A stretch of 64,000 nucleotides of DNA from Desulfosporosinus sp. FKB (GTDB lineage: Bacteria; Bacillota; Desulfitobacteriia; Desulfitobacteriales; Desulfitobacteriaceae), in the NCBI RefSeq assembly GCF_002196705.1, contig NZ_NADJ01000039.1:124001-188000 (forward strand), written 5' to 3'. Below the pieces are notes generated by a model. That model was not told the origin of the DNA. It worked only from the letters and a program-made list of their open reading frames with translations, and made no database searches. Position numbers and translations under genes: made by a program. Below, one piece after another: positions 17,085 through 26,744 of this stretch (position 1 is its first letter; each line of letters begins with the position of its first letter).

Positions 17085-18107
17085 TTAAAGAACTTTTTGC
17101 CCTGCAAGAAGGCCAAAGCACCCTGTTAACATCATATCCCCATAAGGGGCCGCTTCATACCAATTTAGAGATTTTGCCATGCTTCTTTTGGGACCGGTAA
17201 CAGCCACAAATTCCCAACCGGCGTTCATATCCGGATGCCCTACTACGCCATGGCCTCCATGACGAAAGACTTCTTCATTGGTCAATTCTCCTGCCTGAAA
17301 ACGTCTAATAAACGCGGCCAATGTCTCAAGAGTCAACATACTCGTATGATGTTCAAAAATCCCATAAACACGATCTCCCCGTATAGCAGCAGCAAGCGTA
17401 TGAGAATTCCCGATGTTAACCGCTAAAATACCCCGCTCCAGGTAAGGCTTCATCAAAGGATCGGCCATAATTCCCAAAAGCGCAGCGGTCCCGGTATCCG
17501 TGATCGTGGCCCCCGGCAGGATCTCCCGAACAGCCCTCATCCGGGTAAAAACTTCAGGGATTTCTTCTTTGAAAACCAGCGTTCTCAAATCTCCCCCCTG
17601 AAGTACAAAATCTTTCCATAGCTGAAAGCGCAGCGTTCGATTGCTTTCTGTTCTGCTAAAACCATGATCCTGGACGGCGACAGCCCAGCTCTGAGGATAG
17701 TCCAGACCAAAAGCTCCCATCGCCTGCTCCAAGGCTAAGGTATCAATATCTCCCATCCAGATAGAAGCCGCGGCATTAGGAGCCTCCGAACAAAGTTCAA
17801 CTCCCATAGACTTAACTTTTTCCAAATTATCATTAAATGTAAGGGCAGCTTGCGGAGTGGCATAGGCCTTCAGACCTAAGGCAAGGTGTTCTCTTAAAGC
17901 TTGGGTACAGGCTCCGCCGCCCATCATATAACCATGCAAAAAAATCTCCCTACTGTTTAAACTGGTTTTTCGTATCTGAGCCGCCACGACCTGCGTGCGA
18001 CTGGGAACAATAAACTTAGGACAATTTTCTAATGCGACCCCTGATTGATAAAGAAGGATATCTTGTGTACCAGAACCAACATCAACAGCAATTAAATTTT
18101 TACCCAT
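17085..18107 (-). CDS. DUF1786 protein (ASKHA-fold, PFL-activase-like annotation)
   Basis: Of about 340 residues, it resembles DUF1786 proteins, often labelled putative pyruvate formate-lyase activating enzyme although no radical-SAM motif is present. The N-terminus NLIAVDVGSGTQDILLY is a phosphate-binding loop of the actin/sugar-kinase/Hsp70 fold, and ILAVNIGNSHTLAAAIRGDRVYGIFEHH is the second such loop. A glycine-rich HGYMMGGGACT and the end PYGDMMLTGCFGLL are typical. ATG 18107 is chosen over GTG 18116 because GAAGGTG lies six bases before it. It may form a unit with the DUF362 gene upstream on the same strand. Substrate unknown. Confidence 0.75.
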   Translation of the reverse strand: MGKNLIAVDVGSGTQDILLYQSGVALENCPKFIVPSRTQVVAAQIRKTSLNSREIFLHGYMMGGGACTQALREHLALGLKAYATPQAALTFNDNLEKVKSMGVELCSEAPNAAASIWMGDIDTLALEQAMGAFGLDYPQSWAVAVQDHGFSRTESNRTLRFQLWKDFVLQGGDLRTLVFKEEIPEVFTRMRAVREILPGATITDTGTAALLGIMADPLMKPYLERGILAVNIGNSHTLAAAIRGDRVYGIFEHHTSMLTLETLAAFIRRFQAGELTNEEVFRHGGHGVVGHPDMNAGWEFVAVTGPKRSMAKSLNWYEAAPYGDMMLTGCFGLLAGQKVL

Positions 18108-18202
18108 TTCCAACACCTTCTCCAGCTATATCCCTAACCATTCTTTAGCTGCGGCATACAGTCATCTTCGGACATACTACTAAACTTTAGTAGGGATTGC
18201 AA

Positions 18203-19357
18203 TCATTTTAGAAATTTTCTTCCCATCCAAGGCTTAAAGATCTTTACAGCTTGCTGCGGGCAAAGCTCCTGACAGCAAAAGCAGCGAATACAAGCCTCTA
18301 AATCAACAATAGGGCGCTGATACTCATTCATACTCAGAGCTTTTGGCGGACAGTTATTGACACAGTCTTTGCACCCCACACAACTAGTATGTTCAAAAAC
18401 AGGGCGCGGGCGAACACGATTAAGCACAAACTTCTTAGCTTTTTGGGGCATAGGCACCATATCCAAGAAGTTGGTCGAAACAGCTTTAGGTATTATAAAA
18501 TCCTCAATGCGCCAGAGCGAACGGGCATCTCCTTTTAACTGAATTTCTTCCAGGCTGCTGATTAATCCCCGATTGCGGGCCGCCATCACTGTTGGTACCT
18601 TTTCCGGCTTTAAACCGATTAAATCAGCCGCGACAACATCCAGGGCGAAAGGGTCCGCACTTAAGATCAAAGCTCCAACATTGCGTGGTTTGCCGGCTGA
18701 AGGGCCATCTCCTTCCATTGCTGTTATTCCATCCATAATGCTTAAGGCTGGTTTGGCCCAAGCCGCGATATCCACTAAAAGATCAGCAAAATCAGCGATC
18801 TTAAACATTTTTAAATGATATTCTGCCTTAAGAAGACCAGGAATAACTCCAAAAAGAATTTTCACCGCCCCTGTAAAGGTCATCATCCCGTGAGTTTTAA
18901 GCTTTGAAAGAGGGATGATCACATCTGCATTGAGAGCGCAATTCGTTACAGTCAAACTTTTAACTAATTTCCCTTCGGGATAGGGAATGGTTGTTTGACC
19001 AATATCTTCATTAAGAAGTGCTCCCGTCCTTTCGGCGACGTCACGCAGACCCGATCGGGCATATACCGCTTGAAGAGCACTTAGAGTGTAAGGCCCCCCG
19101 GGACTGTCTCCAATGATCGGAATCCCGCCCGCTTCCTGAACCAGATGAACGACTGCCTCGACAACACTGGGATGAGTCGTAACAGCTTCCTCCGGCCGCT
19201 TCTTCATCAGAAGATTGACTTTCAGCAATACCTTTTGACCGGGCTTCACAAACTCGGACATACCGCCCCATTCTGCCAGACCATCTCTCAAGCTTTGTTC
19301 AACATCGGCGGTATAATCCGGGCAATATTTCAAAACTACTTTTTCCTGTTCCTGCAC
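18203..19357 (-). CDS. DUF362 domain protein with two [4Fe-4S] ferredoxin motifs
   Basis: Residues 1-300 are a DUF362 domain ([52 protein letters not shown]), widespread in anaerobes and without settled function. The last 60 residues are a bacterial-type ferredoxin with [12 protein letters not shown] and [12 protein letters not shown], enough for two [4Fe-4S] clusters. At 384 residues the length is normal for this fusion. The start is GTG 19357 after GAGGGTG. It is presumably a cytoplasmic electron carrier or iron-sulfur enzyme. It lies upstream of the DUF1786 gene, 95 bases apart. Confidence 0.85.
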   Translation of the reverse strand: MQEQEKVVLKYCPDYTADVEQSLRDGLAEWGGMSEFVKPGQKVLLKVNLLMKKRPEEAVTTHPSVVEAVVHLVQEAGGIPIIGDSPGGPYTLSALQAVYARSGLRDVAERTGALLNEDIGQTTIPYPEGKLVKSLTVTNCALNADVIIPLSKLKTHGMMTFTGAVKILFGVIPGLLKAEYHLKMFKIADFADLLVDIAAWAKPALSIMDGITAMEGDGPSAGKPRNVGALILSADPFALDVVAADLIGLKPEKVPTVMAARNRGLISSLEEIQLKGDARSLWRIEDFIIPKAVSTNFLDMVPMPQKAKKFVLNRVRPRPVFEHTSCVGCKDCVNNCPPKALSMNEYQRPIVDLEACIRCFCCQELCPQQAVKIFKPWMGRKFLK

Positions 19358-19582
19358 TTAGCTTTTCACCCTCTCCAGATCGTTAAAGAGATTCTCTCCT
19401 CCTCCTGGGAAAGCACTGAATTAACGTCATGATTAACCTTTCCTTACTCATATAACCAACTAAAGAGTTTTTTTTACCCTTCTGAAAGCAGAGAATAGAT
19501 GATTTCATTATACATCGTTTTAGATAGGGAAGGAAATTTCCAAAAAATAGAATTAGACCTTTTTATCTCCAAAATGTACCAT

Positions 19583-19610
19583 TTGATGAAGCAACTTGTC
19601 ATGATATACT
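19583..19610 (+). promoter_or_regulatory. Probable sigma-A promoter of the CAP-domain gene
   Basis: TTGATG (19583-19588), a 16-base spacer and TATACT (19605-19610) lie 35 bases before the start codon at 19646. Confidence 0.5.
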
Positions 19611-19645
19611 ACTGTTGTCTTCAATTTTAATAGGAGGCTACATAC

Positions 19646-20611
19646 ATGAATAAACGTTTTAAAGTGTTCGCAGGAATTCAAATGGCTTTACTCATGACCG
19701 CAGTTGCTATGCCGGCACAAGCTGCCCTTCTTATTGGCGGTTCACAATCCTTACCAGGTTCTGCTTCAGGTTCAGTGGTTGCCCTCCGATCAACAGCACC
19801 TGCCGCGACGCAAGTGGTTTCTGCTCCGACTTCCACCCCGACAGCTTCTGGAACTCAATCAACAACGACCGTATCTACAACACCCTCAACTCAGAATTCT
19901 GCTCCAACAGTCAACACCATGCCGTCTACGACTAATTCCGGCAGTGTTGTTTCTTTGAAAAATATTTACCCAACCTCGATTCCTTCCACACCAGTGACTG
20001 TCCCTACTTCAACGCAGGGAACTTCGACAAACAACTCCTCAGCGCCTTCGACCGTTCAATCTCAACCGGTGACGGTAACAGTCGGACAATCAAGCCTCGG
20101 AGGAAGCGTTGTCTCCTTAAAAAATATAACCCCCACGACGTCTCCAACCTCGAGCACTTCCCCAACGTCCTCTTCAAGCTCTCCAACAACTACACCTACA
20201 ACCCCCGCCATTCCTGCGGTAACTTCTTTGACACCCGATGAACAGCAGATGGTAGATATGATTAATCAAGAACGCACCGCCGCCGGTGTTGCCCCCCTTA
20301 AGGTAGATTTCCGTTTAGTTTCAGTCGGACAAGCTAAGGCCGATGACATGAAAGCTAATAATTACTTCGACCATACGTCTCCCACCTATGGCAGCCCCTG
20401 GGCCATGATGCAGGACGTAGGATTAACTGTTGGCTGGGCAGGAGAAAACATTGCCGGAAATAACTCCGTTTCTGGAGCCATGGCGGCATTTATGCAAAGT
20501 CCAGGCCACAAAGCCAATATCCTTGACCCTCGTTTTACTCATGTGGGCGTAGGAATCGCTTACGGAAGTGCCTATGGTAATCTTTATGTTCAAGAATTCT
20601 TGCAAGAATAG
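19646..20611 (+). CDS. Secreted CAP/SCP (YkwD-like) protein with Ser/Thr/Pro linker
   Basis: A signal peptide opens the 321-residue protein (MNKRFKVFAGIQMALLMTAV with cleavage near AQAA, residue 27). Residues 28-190 are a low-complexity linker of Thr, Ser and Pro containing three related blocks: GSVVALRSTAP, GSVVSLKNIYPTS and GSVVSLKNITPTT. Residues 195-321 form the CAP domain, with LTPDEQQMVDMINQERTAAG, YFDHTSPTYGSPW, AGENIAGN, FMQSPGHKANIL and HVGVGIAYG. The usual histidines and glutamates of the pocket are present. It is related to YkwD and SafA-associated coat proteins; it is exported and possibly spore- or wall-associated. AGGAGG precedes the ATG. It has its own promoter and terminator, so it is monocistronic. 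Confidence 0.88.
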   Translation: MNKRFKVFAGIQMALLMTAVAMPAQAALLIGGSQSLPGSASGSVVALRSTAPAATQVVSAPTSTPTASGTQSTTTVSTTPSTQNSAPTVNTMPSTTNSGSVVSLKNIYPTSIPSTPVTVPTSTQGTSTNNSSAPSTVQSQPVTVTVGQSSLGGSVVSLKNITPTTSPTSSTSPTSSSSSPTTTPTTPAIPAVTSLTPDEQQMVDMINQERTAAGVAPLKVDFRLVSVGQAKADDMKANNYFDHTSPTYGSPWAMMQDVGLTVGWAGENIAGNNSVSGAMAAFMQSPGHKANILDPRFTHVGVGIAYGSAYGNLYVQEFLQE

Positions 20612-20724
20612 ACTATACAACTTAGTTTTACTTTAAAACATCATCCATTATGCTTAAAATGTCGCAACTGCGGCAACAGACAAATTTTCTGCCACAGAAT
20701 GGTTATAGATTACATTAATGCTTA

Positions 20725-20765
20725 GACCCAGCGTACTATCATTGTATTACGCTGGGTCATTTTGT
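20725..20765 (+). terminator. Intrinsic terminator after the CAP gene
   Basis: An 11-bp perfect stem (20725-20735 with 20748-20758) is followed by ATTTTGTTTT. It separates this gene from the convergent epimerase gene. Confidence 0.8.
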
Positions 20766-20784
20766 TTTCTTCAATCCTAACCCA

Positions 20785-21864
20785 TCAGCTTTCTCCAAAT
20801 AGGATTTTCACGACTTTCCGGCTGACATTCTCTTCCTTATATTCCGCAGGAGGTTCCCAATCTGCAGCCAAACTCAAAACTGTTTTCACTGCCCTGAGGA
20901 CAGATTCCGGTTCACATCCTGAGATGAGATTGCTGCCCGACTCCACGGTCTCAGGACGTTCAGTGACATCACGCAGGGTTACATTGGGAATTTTAAAGAG
21001 ACAACACTCCTCCTGAACGGTACCACTGTCACTAAGGACACAATAAGCGTTTTGCTCCAGACAGATAAAATCAAACAACCCTAAGGGCTCAACAACTTGA
21101 ATTCCCTTACCGCCAAAAGATTGCCGATATTTCTCTAATTGAGAACGAGTCCGGGGATGAAGACTGCAAATTAAGGGCATCCCGTATTCCTTAACTAACC
21201 TTTGCAATGCAGTAATCAACAAATTCAGCCGTCTCTCGTCATCGACGTTTTCGGCTCGATGCAGGGTCACAAGAAAGTAGCCCTTGCCGCTGACGGCCAT
21301 TGTCTTTAATGCTTGGCTGACGGCAATCCTCTCAGCATAATAAGCCAGAACTTCTCCAATTGGATTTCCGGTAACATAAATTCTTTTTCCTTCTATGCCT
21401 TCCCTCAGCAAATTGGCTCGGCTTCGTTCCGTGTAGGGCAACAAAATATCGCTGCAATGGTCAATCACCCGGCGATTAATTTCCTCCGGTACCCTGTCAT
21501 CATAGCAACGATTGCCTGCTTCCATATGGAAGACCGGAATCCGCAGACGTTTACCGATCATTGCTGTTAAAGCGCTGTTGGTATCACCCAAAATAAGCAA
21601 GCGATTCGGTTTTTCCTTGAGCAGCACGCTTTCACATTCACTGAGTATCTGACCAATTTGGCCCATCGGCATAGTTGCTCGGCAATTGAGTAAATAATCA
21701 GGAGTGCGCAGGTTAAGTTGAGCAAAAAATATATCATTAAGGGTCCGATCGAAATTTTGGCCGGTGTGCACAAGGATATGCTCACAGAGATTGTCCAAGA
21801 TAGGTATAATCCGACTCAAGCGGATAATCTCCGGACGCGTACCTAATATTGTCATGACCTTCAT
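20785..21864 (-). CDS. Non-hydrolysing UDP-sugar 2-epimerase, FnlC/CapG/QnlC-like
   Basis: This 359-residue epimerase of the WecB superfamily starts MKVMTILGTRPEIIRLSRII. The active-site region HMEAGNRCYDDRVPEEINRR and DILLPYTERSRANLL matches the CapG/FnlC/QnlC branch (2-epimerases acting on UDP-6-deoxy-L-talosamine or L-rhamnosamine derivatives) better than WecB, which reads HVEAGLRTGD. It would catalyse the last step to UDP-L-FucNAc or UDP-L-QuiNAc. The two preceding enzymes are candidates at 37424-39393. It is the last gene of a minus-strand series (dehydrogenase, epimerase, GT2, propeller, this gene). An ordinary UDP-GlcNAc 2-epimerase is the alternative. Confidence 0.82.
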   Translation of the reverse strand: MKVMTILGTRPEIIRLSRIIPILDNLCEHILVHTGQNFDRTLNDIFFAQLNLRTPDYLLNCRATMPMGQIGQILSECESVLLKEKPNRLLILGDTNSALTAMIGKRLRIPVFHMEAGNRCYDDRVPEEINRRVIDHCSDILLPYTERSRANLLREGIEGKRIYVTGNPIGEVLAYYAERIAVSQALKTMAVSGKGYFLVTLHRAENVDDERRLNLLITALQRLVKEYGMPLICSLHPRTRSQLEKYRQSFGGKGIQVVEPLGLFDFICLEQNAYCVLSDSGTVQEECCLFKIPNVTLRDVTERPETVESGSNLISGCEPESVLRAVKTVLSLAADWEPPAEYKEENVSRKVVKILFGES

Positions 21865-21889
21865 TCTTTAAATCCCCTTCAGACCATAT

Positions 21890-22714
21890 TCAGCCTCCGA
21901 CCTCAACAGTTGCGATAACTGTATTGGTATTACCGTTAATGACAGAGACTTTGTTGCCTTTATTCGTAACGTAAATTCGATTCGTAGTCGGATTAACGGT
22001 TATCCCTTCCGGAGAAGCACCGACCAAGATGTCATCGATAACGACATTAGCTAAGCCATCAATCACCGAGACATTATTGCTCCCCCGATTAGTAACATAG
22101 ATTCGATTTGTAACCTGATTCACGCCAACTCCGAGGGGATTCGAATTTACCGCAACTTTAGCAATAACAGTTTGGCTTTCCCCGTCAATAACGGAGACAT
22201 TGTTGCTCCAGAAATTAGCAACATAGATGCGATTTGTGACCGAGTTCACGCTTATACCAAAGGGACCTAAGCCAACAGCAACATTCCCTTGCAGAGTATT
22301 TGATCTCCCATCAATTATCGAAACATTATTGGAATTGGAGTTTGGAACGTAAATATGCTCTTTGACTTCCAGAGGAAATAGCTGTTCCGAGTGTACCTGA
22401 TAGACTTCCGCCAAATTTCCGGAAGGATTTTTTCCCCATACGGAAATTTCCACATCATCTGAATTACAAAGAAACTGAAATTGAAAAGCATCGAACTCGG
22501 CAAAATAGTTATTCGTTACCTCCCCGCCGGGAGGTAAGGTTAATACATCCAAAACATATTCCGTTTTTGTCTCTGTATTTGTCAAATAAAATCCATTAAC
22601 ACGAATCATAGTACTCACTGAATCACGATTCGTAATATTTACAGCAAGAGTGGAACTTGTTCTTTCGCCAGAGGCTTTTAAATTTTTGATAAATCCAGTT
22701 GATAATAAAGCCAT
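21890..22714 (-). CDS. YVTN beta-propeller protein with shared N-terminal surface module
   Basis: Residues 1-115 (MALLSTGFIKNLKASGERTS on) match the N-terminal module of the collagen-like protein at 30583 and the two small proteins at 33041 and 33533. Residues 120-274 are four YVTN propeller repeats of about 42 residues (NRIYVANFWSNNVSVIDGES and similar). Four blades are too few for a closed propeller, so it may dimerise or be shortened. ATG 22714 follows AAGGGGATGG; the frame is open 25 codons further up, into the preceding gene. No signal peptide is present, which fits spore-coat or exosporium proteins made in the mother cell. Function is structural by inference. Confidence 0.7.
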   Translation of the reverse strand: MALLSTGFIKNLKASGERTSSTLAVNITNRDSVSTMIRVNGFYLTNTETKTEYVLDVLTLPPGGEVTNNYFAEFDAFQFQFLCNSDDVEISVWGKNPSGNLAEVYQVHSEQLFPLEVKEHIYVPNSNSNNVSIIDGRSNTLQGNVAVGLGPFGISVNSVTNRIYVANFWSNNVSVIDGESQTVIAKVAVNSNPLGVGVNQVTNRIYVTNRGSNNVSVIDGLANVVIDDILVGASPEGITVNPTTNRIYVTNKGNKVSVINGNTNTVIATVEVGG

Positions 22715-22731
22715 AGTTCCATCCCCTTTAA

Positions 22732-23436
22732 TTAATTTAACCATTCTGGGAAAAGCTGCTTGGCACGTTTTCTGACAATGACAGAACAAGCTTCATCTGG
22801 ATTTTGACTCATATTGCTGCCGTGCCAGCGGTAGGCTAATAGATGATCGTTTAAAAAACCGCAATTATAAGCATGCAAAAAACGAAACCATAAATCGTAA
22901 TCATGAGCCTGGGGCAAGTTTTCATCAAAATCGCCAATTTGCTTCAGAGCAGAGCTTCTCATCATAACGGAAGAGCCATTGATAAAACATCCTTGAAAGA
23001 GCTTTTTCACCATCTCCTTTTTGTCAGGATAATAGGGTGAATTAACCTCGTATTGTACATCACCATTACCATTCATCACGATAAAGCTCGTATAGCTGAA
23101 ACCAAAGCTGGGCTCACTTTCCATGAGAGCAACCTGTTTCGCAATCTTATCCCCTAGAAAAGCATCGTCGGCACTCAACCAACAAATGTACTTGCCGGTT
23201 GCTTGAGATATTCCCAAGTTTAAAGTGCTTGGGGTCCCTCCATTTTCTTTGAATAGATAGCAAATTTTGGAAAGGTGCGGCTTCACGACTTCTGACGTAC
23301 CGTCCGTCGAACCATCATCAACAACCAAAATTTCCAGGTTGGGATAACTTTGCTGAAAGACACTCTCCAGGGCATAGGGCAAATATCTGGAGTGATTATA
23401 GGTGGGAATGACAACACTTACTTTCGGCAGCAGCAT
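22732..23436 (-). CDS. Glycosyltransferase family 2
   Basis: This 234-residue cytoplasmic GT-A enzyme has the standard opening KVSVVIPTYNHSRYLPYALE, the nucleotide-binding VVDDGSTDGTSEVV, and the metal-binding DxD-type element WLSADDAFLGD near residue 92. The acceptor region has PQAHDYDLWFRFL (catalytic ED/HD position). ATG 23436 overlaps the stop of the epimerase gene by one base (TAATG) and is preceded by GGGAGGG. The donor and acceptor sugars cannot be read from sequence. Confidence 0.88.
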   Translation of the reverse strand: MLLPKVSVVIPTYNHSRYLPYALESVFQQSYPNLEILVVDDGSTDGTSEVVKPHLSKICYLFKENGGTPSTLNLGISQATGKYICWLSADDAFLGDKIAKQVALMESEPSFGFSYTSFIVMNGNGDVQYEVNSPYYPDKKEMVKKLFQGCFINGSSVMMRSSALKQIGDFDENLPQAHDYDLWFRFLHAYNCGFLNDHLLAYRWHGSNMSQNPDEACSVIVRKRAKQLFPEWLN

Positions 23437-24356
23437 TAACGACCCTCCCGATAAACCTTCTTCATCCATTCCACAGTGACAGGCAATCCTTCTTCTAAAG
23501 TCACCTTAGGGTCATGTCCCAGATCAGCCCGCGCTTTGCTGATATCAGGCCGTTTGCTGACTGTATTGTGTTTGTCCTCCGGAAGGTAATTGACCAGTTT
23601 GGGATCACCTTTCGTATACTTAAGCACTAAATCACTGAGCTCATGGACACTGCGATACTCTGTTCCGCCAATGTTGTATACCTCACCGGGTTTAAAGTTT
23701 GAAATTACATTCGCGATGGTCGGAATTAAATCATCTACATACATAAAGACCCGGTAATATCCCTGAAAAACATCGTAAGGCATACCCGTTAAAGCCCGGT
23801 AAATAAAAAGGCAAATAACACTGCGGTAAGGATGATAATATTCTCCTGGTCCATAGGCATTAAATAAACGAAGTCGAACAATGGGAGATTGGTATTTCTT
23901 TTCAAAATTCATGATTTGGACTTCATTAGCCCATTTTGTTAAAGCGTAGTCATTATGCTGAATAATCGTTTTTTTTAAGGGTAAATCTTCAGTTAAAAGA
24001 GGCTCGGCGGCCTCCCCATAGATTTCAGATGAACTCGCAAACACTAATTTAAAGCCTTTTTTCAATTGCCACTCTAAAATATTGCGCGTCCCGATAACGT
24101 TTGTCTTCCACAAGGTGTCATAATAATGTTCTCCATTGATCCGGCCGAATTCAGCAGCTAAGTGAAATACATAATCATAGTTTTGCCCGAAAACTCGTTC
24201 CAGTTGACGGTATTCAGCAATGTCCGCCCTAAAATAGTTCTCGCCGGGATGATGCTGTAAATCAACTTCCCAAACTTCATGCCCTCGATTTTTCATGACT
24301 TCTACCAGTCGCGAGCCTAAAGTTCCTTGGCTGCCTGTGATCAATAGTTTGGCCAT
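23436..24356 (-). CDS. NAD-dependent epimerase/dehydratase (extended SDR)
   Basis: At 306 residues, it has the Rossmann motif LLITGSQGTLGSRL at the start, FHLAAEFGRING, the catalytic serine region VFASSSEIYGEA and the tyrosine-lysine pair NDYALTKWANEV, then RLFNAYGPGEYYHPYRS. It acts on a nucleotide-activated sugar, such as a 4-epimerisation or decarboxylation. It lies one base downstream of the UDP-sugar dehydrogenase gene and overlaps the GT2 gene, so it may process the uronic acid that the dehydrogenase produces. The exact reaction is uncertain. Confidence 0.82.
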   Translation of the reverse strand: MAKLLITGSQGTLGSRLVEVMKNRGHEVWEVDLQHHPGENYFRADIAEYRQLERVFGQNYDYVFHLAAEFGRINGEHYYDTLWKTNVIGTRNILEWQLKKGFKLVFASSSEIYGEAAEPLLTEDLPLKKTIIQHNDYALTKWANEVQIMNFEKKYQSPIVRLRLFNAYGPGEYYHPYRSVICLFIYRALTGMPYDVFQGYYRVFMYVDDLIPTIANVISNFKPGEVYNIGGTEYRSVHELSDLVLKYTKGDPKLVNYLPEDKHNTVSKRPDISKARADLGHDPKVTLEEGLPVTVEWMKKVYREGR

Positions 24357-24357
24357 C

Positions 24358-25560
24358 TTATTTGCTCCTTTTTCCGCTTATTATTGCTTTGGTTAAATTT
24401 TTTTGAATTAAGTCAATTACTTTATCCTGAAAATTACTCTTTTTTAAGCGTCGAGAGGCTGTTTTTTCAATGTCATCAGGATTTGATTGGATTTTAGATG
24501 CTTCGATCGGATTCAAGGCCTTTTGCCGTTCAAGCATGATTTTATTGGGCACTAATTGCTGTTTCCTATTTTCCGGATTGTTATTCTGACAAACGTTAAA
24601 ACCGGCATTGAGAAGTTCATCCGAACTAAACAAAGGATCTTCTACCCATACTGTATTTCCGGCAGCTTCCAAGGCCTTAATCAAATCGATGGCTCTGCTG
24701 TGCTTAAGATCCTTAGCCCCTGCTTTGTAGCTCAGTCCTCTAACCAAGATTTCCTTGCCGGAACCCACTTGCCTGACGATTTTATCCCTATAGTTCTGAT
24801 CCGCTTTTTCTGCACCTTCCAGCAATGATGAGGAACAGACTTTTAGCAAGAATCCTAAGTCTTTAGGCAAACATTCCCCGCCAATACCCCAATCGGTACC
24901 CAGAAGTTCGACGTTGCTTTTACTGTTCACTGCCCTTCTTAAATCATCAAAATCCAAAGCTTGATCAACACAGTAACTATAAATTTCTTGCGCAAAGGCA
25001 ACATCTACATAACGCTTGACATTTTCCACAACCTTAGACAACTCGGCAACTCTAATATCTGCCACTTCAATCAGTTCAGGTACTAGAGGGGAATAAAATT
25101 GGTGTCCTTTTTCCAGGCAGGGGCTCGTAAAAGCTCCCAGGACTCTAGGTGTATCGCAGACCGTTTTATCAACCCCAAACATGACCCTGTGCGGTACATG
25201 AATCAAAAAGACATTATTTCCCAGTTGGAATCCTTTCTTCTCCAAAAAATCTCGCACACGGTTCATAGTACCCGGCGGCAGCGTCGATTCAATGGAAATT
25301 AAAGAACCTGGGCCAATTAGCATGGCTTCCAGAGCTGCAAACAGATTTTCAGCCTGATTACCCGTAGAAGGCGTCATTAGCCATACATCTATGCCAACTA
25401 AATCCCGATAATCGTCGGTAACCTTATAACCTTGGTGCAGTAATTCCTCAACCCTCTTCCTATCCACATCAACTCCGCTGACATCTCCCGGAAACTTCTT
25501 ACAGAGAAATGTGAATAGATTAAAGCCGATATTACCCAAACCAACCACGCATATTTTCAT
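24358..25560 (-). CDS. UDP-glucose/GDP-mannose dehydrogenase family protein
   Basis: The 400-residue enzyme oxidises a nucleotide sugar to the uronic acid with two NAD+. It shows the N-terminal NAD site MKICVVGLGNIGFNLFTFLC, the central helix PRVLGAF, the catalytic cysteine in WGIGGECLPKDLGFLLK near residue 220, and the C-terminal domain ILVRGLSYKAGAKDLKHSRA. The C-terminus has about 60 extra residues rich in Lys and Asn beyond the usual end. ATG 25560 is preferred; ATG 25572 is too close to GGGGAGG. It heads the minus-strand unit that runs to 20785. Confidence 0.85.
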   Translation of the reverse strand: MKICVVGLGNIGFNLFTFLCKKFPGDVSGVDVDRKRVEELLHQGYKVTDDYRDLVGIDVWLMTPSTGNQAENLFAALEAMLIGPGSLISIESTLPPGTMNRVRDFLEKKGFQLGNNVFLIHVPHRVMFGVDKTVCDTPRVLGAFTSPCLEKGHQFYSPLVPELIEVADIRVAELSKVVENVKRYVDVAFAQEIYSYCVDQALDFDDLRRAVNSKSNVELLGTDWGIGGECLPKDLGFLLKVCSSSLLEGAEKADQNYRDKIVRQVGSGKEILVRGLSYKAGAKDLKHSRAIDLIKALEAAGNTVWVEDPLFSSDELLNAGFNVCQNNNPENRKQQLVPNKIMLERQKALNPIEASKIQSNPDDIEKTASRRLKKSNFQDKVIDLIQKNLTKAIISGKRSK

Positions 25561-25730
25561 TTTAGGTTCCATCCTCCCCAAATCTCATCTCTATATGGTA
25601 TGGAAGTCCACTTAATCTTGACACAAGGATAGCGGTTTTTAACCCATTTTTTGCTACCTTGTCGAGGAGCGTAACATAGACTATAAAGAATGTTTTATGA
25701 TACCGACATGAACTATTGGAGGATTTATCT

Positions 25731-26744
25731 ATGAAATTAGTTATTCCCGTACTGAGTTTAGAAACCGGAGGAACACGCTTTATTTATCAATTAGCCAACG
25801 AGTTGGTGGATAAAGGACACAATGTAGAAATCGTTGTCCCCGAAAACGGTTCCATTGCCTGGCCTCTACGCACCCATATTACCCGGGTAAAGGAACTTAC
25901 TTCACAAACCATACCTGCCGGGGATTTTCTGCTCCCTAATTTTTATCCTACCGTCTTTCCAGCTTGGGAATCAAAAAAAGGCCAAGTCGTTCGACTTAGC
26001 CTTGGTTATGAACCTATGTGGGTTCCGGAGGCGGAAAAATCCCGAGAGTCTTATCTAATAGATGCTCCTATCATTTCTCTGTCACAATGGCATCGGCAAT
26101 TAATTCTCCAGGGGACCGGGCGAGACAGCATTGTTATACCTGGAGGTGTTGATACATCGGTTTTTCATCCTTGTCCGAAAAAATCCCTATCCACAGGACG
26201 TTTGACGATTGCCTACATCCTTCGTTCCAAGGAACATGGCTACACCTGGAAAGGCAGCGACGATTTTTGGGAATCTTGCCGGCAACTAAAGCAATGTTTT
26301 CCTGACTTTGATATTCAGGTCGTCACCCCGGAGGGAGCAAGCTACAAGGCACCTGTTCCTTATACAATTGTAAAAGCTCAAGCGGACCAAGAAATGGCCC
26401 TTTTCTATGGTCAGGCGGATATTTTTGTTTCCACCTCCTATTTTGAATCCTTCTCCATGCCGCTTTTGGAAGCCATGGCCTGCCGAACTGCCGTGGTTAC
26501 TACAGATAACGGAGGTAATCGCGATTATGCAAAAAACGGCGAAAACTGTTTAATAGTTCCTCCCAGCGATATTAACGAATTAACGCTTGCGCTATTACAG
26601 TTGTTGAGACAGAAAAATGTACGGGATCGGCTTGCTCTAACCGGTCTGCAATTTGTCCAGCCATGGACCTGGCACCGCTCGGCAGATAAATTGGAGGCCT
26701 TACTGTTCGAGCTCAGCCATCCCTCACCTTCCACCTTCCAGTAA
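25731..26744 (+). CDS. Glycosyltransferase family 4 (GT-B), copy 1
   Basis: This 337-residue retaining glycosyltransferase begins MKLVIPVLSLETGGTRFIYQ and ends with the sugar-nucleotide site STSYFESFSMPLLEAMACRTAVVTTDNGGN (E-x7-E motif). The middle has VIPGGVDTSVFHP. It is about 60 percent similar by eye to the gene at 27470, so the pair is a duplication flanking a methyltransferase gene. ATG 25731 follows TTGGAGG. It overlaps the convergent methyltransferase gene by 21 bases at the 3' ends. Divergent from the dehydrogenase unit, with a 170-base shared upstream region. Confidence 0.88.
   Translation: MKLVIPVLSLETGGTRFIYQLANELVDKGHNVEIVVPENGSIAWPLRTHITRVKELTSQTIPAGDFLLPNFYPTVFPAWESKKGQVVRLSLGYEPMWVPEAEKSRESYLIDAPIISLSQWHRQLILQGTGRDSIVIPGGVDTSVFHPCPKKSLSTGRLTIAYILRSKEHGYTWKGSDDFWESCRQLKQCFPDFDIQVVTPEGASYKAPVPYTIVKAQADQEMALFYGQADIFVSTSYFESFSMPLLEAMACRTAVVTTDNGGNRDYAKNGENCLIVPPSDINELTLALLQLLRQKNVRDRLALTGLQFVQPWTWHRSADKLEALLFELSHPSPSTFQ

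Noticed and set aside
20785-21864. Simple WecB call (UDP-GlcNAc 2-epimerase)
   Set aside because: Active-site phrases HMEAGNRCYDDRVPEEINRR match CapG/FnlC/QnlC better. Kept as an alternative only.
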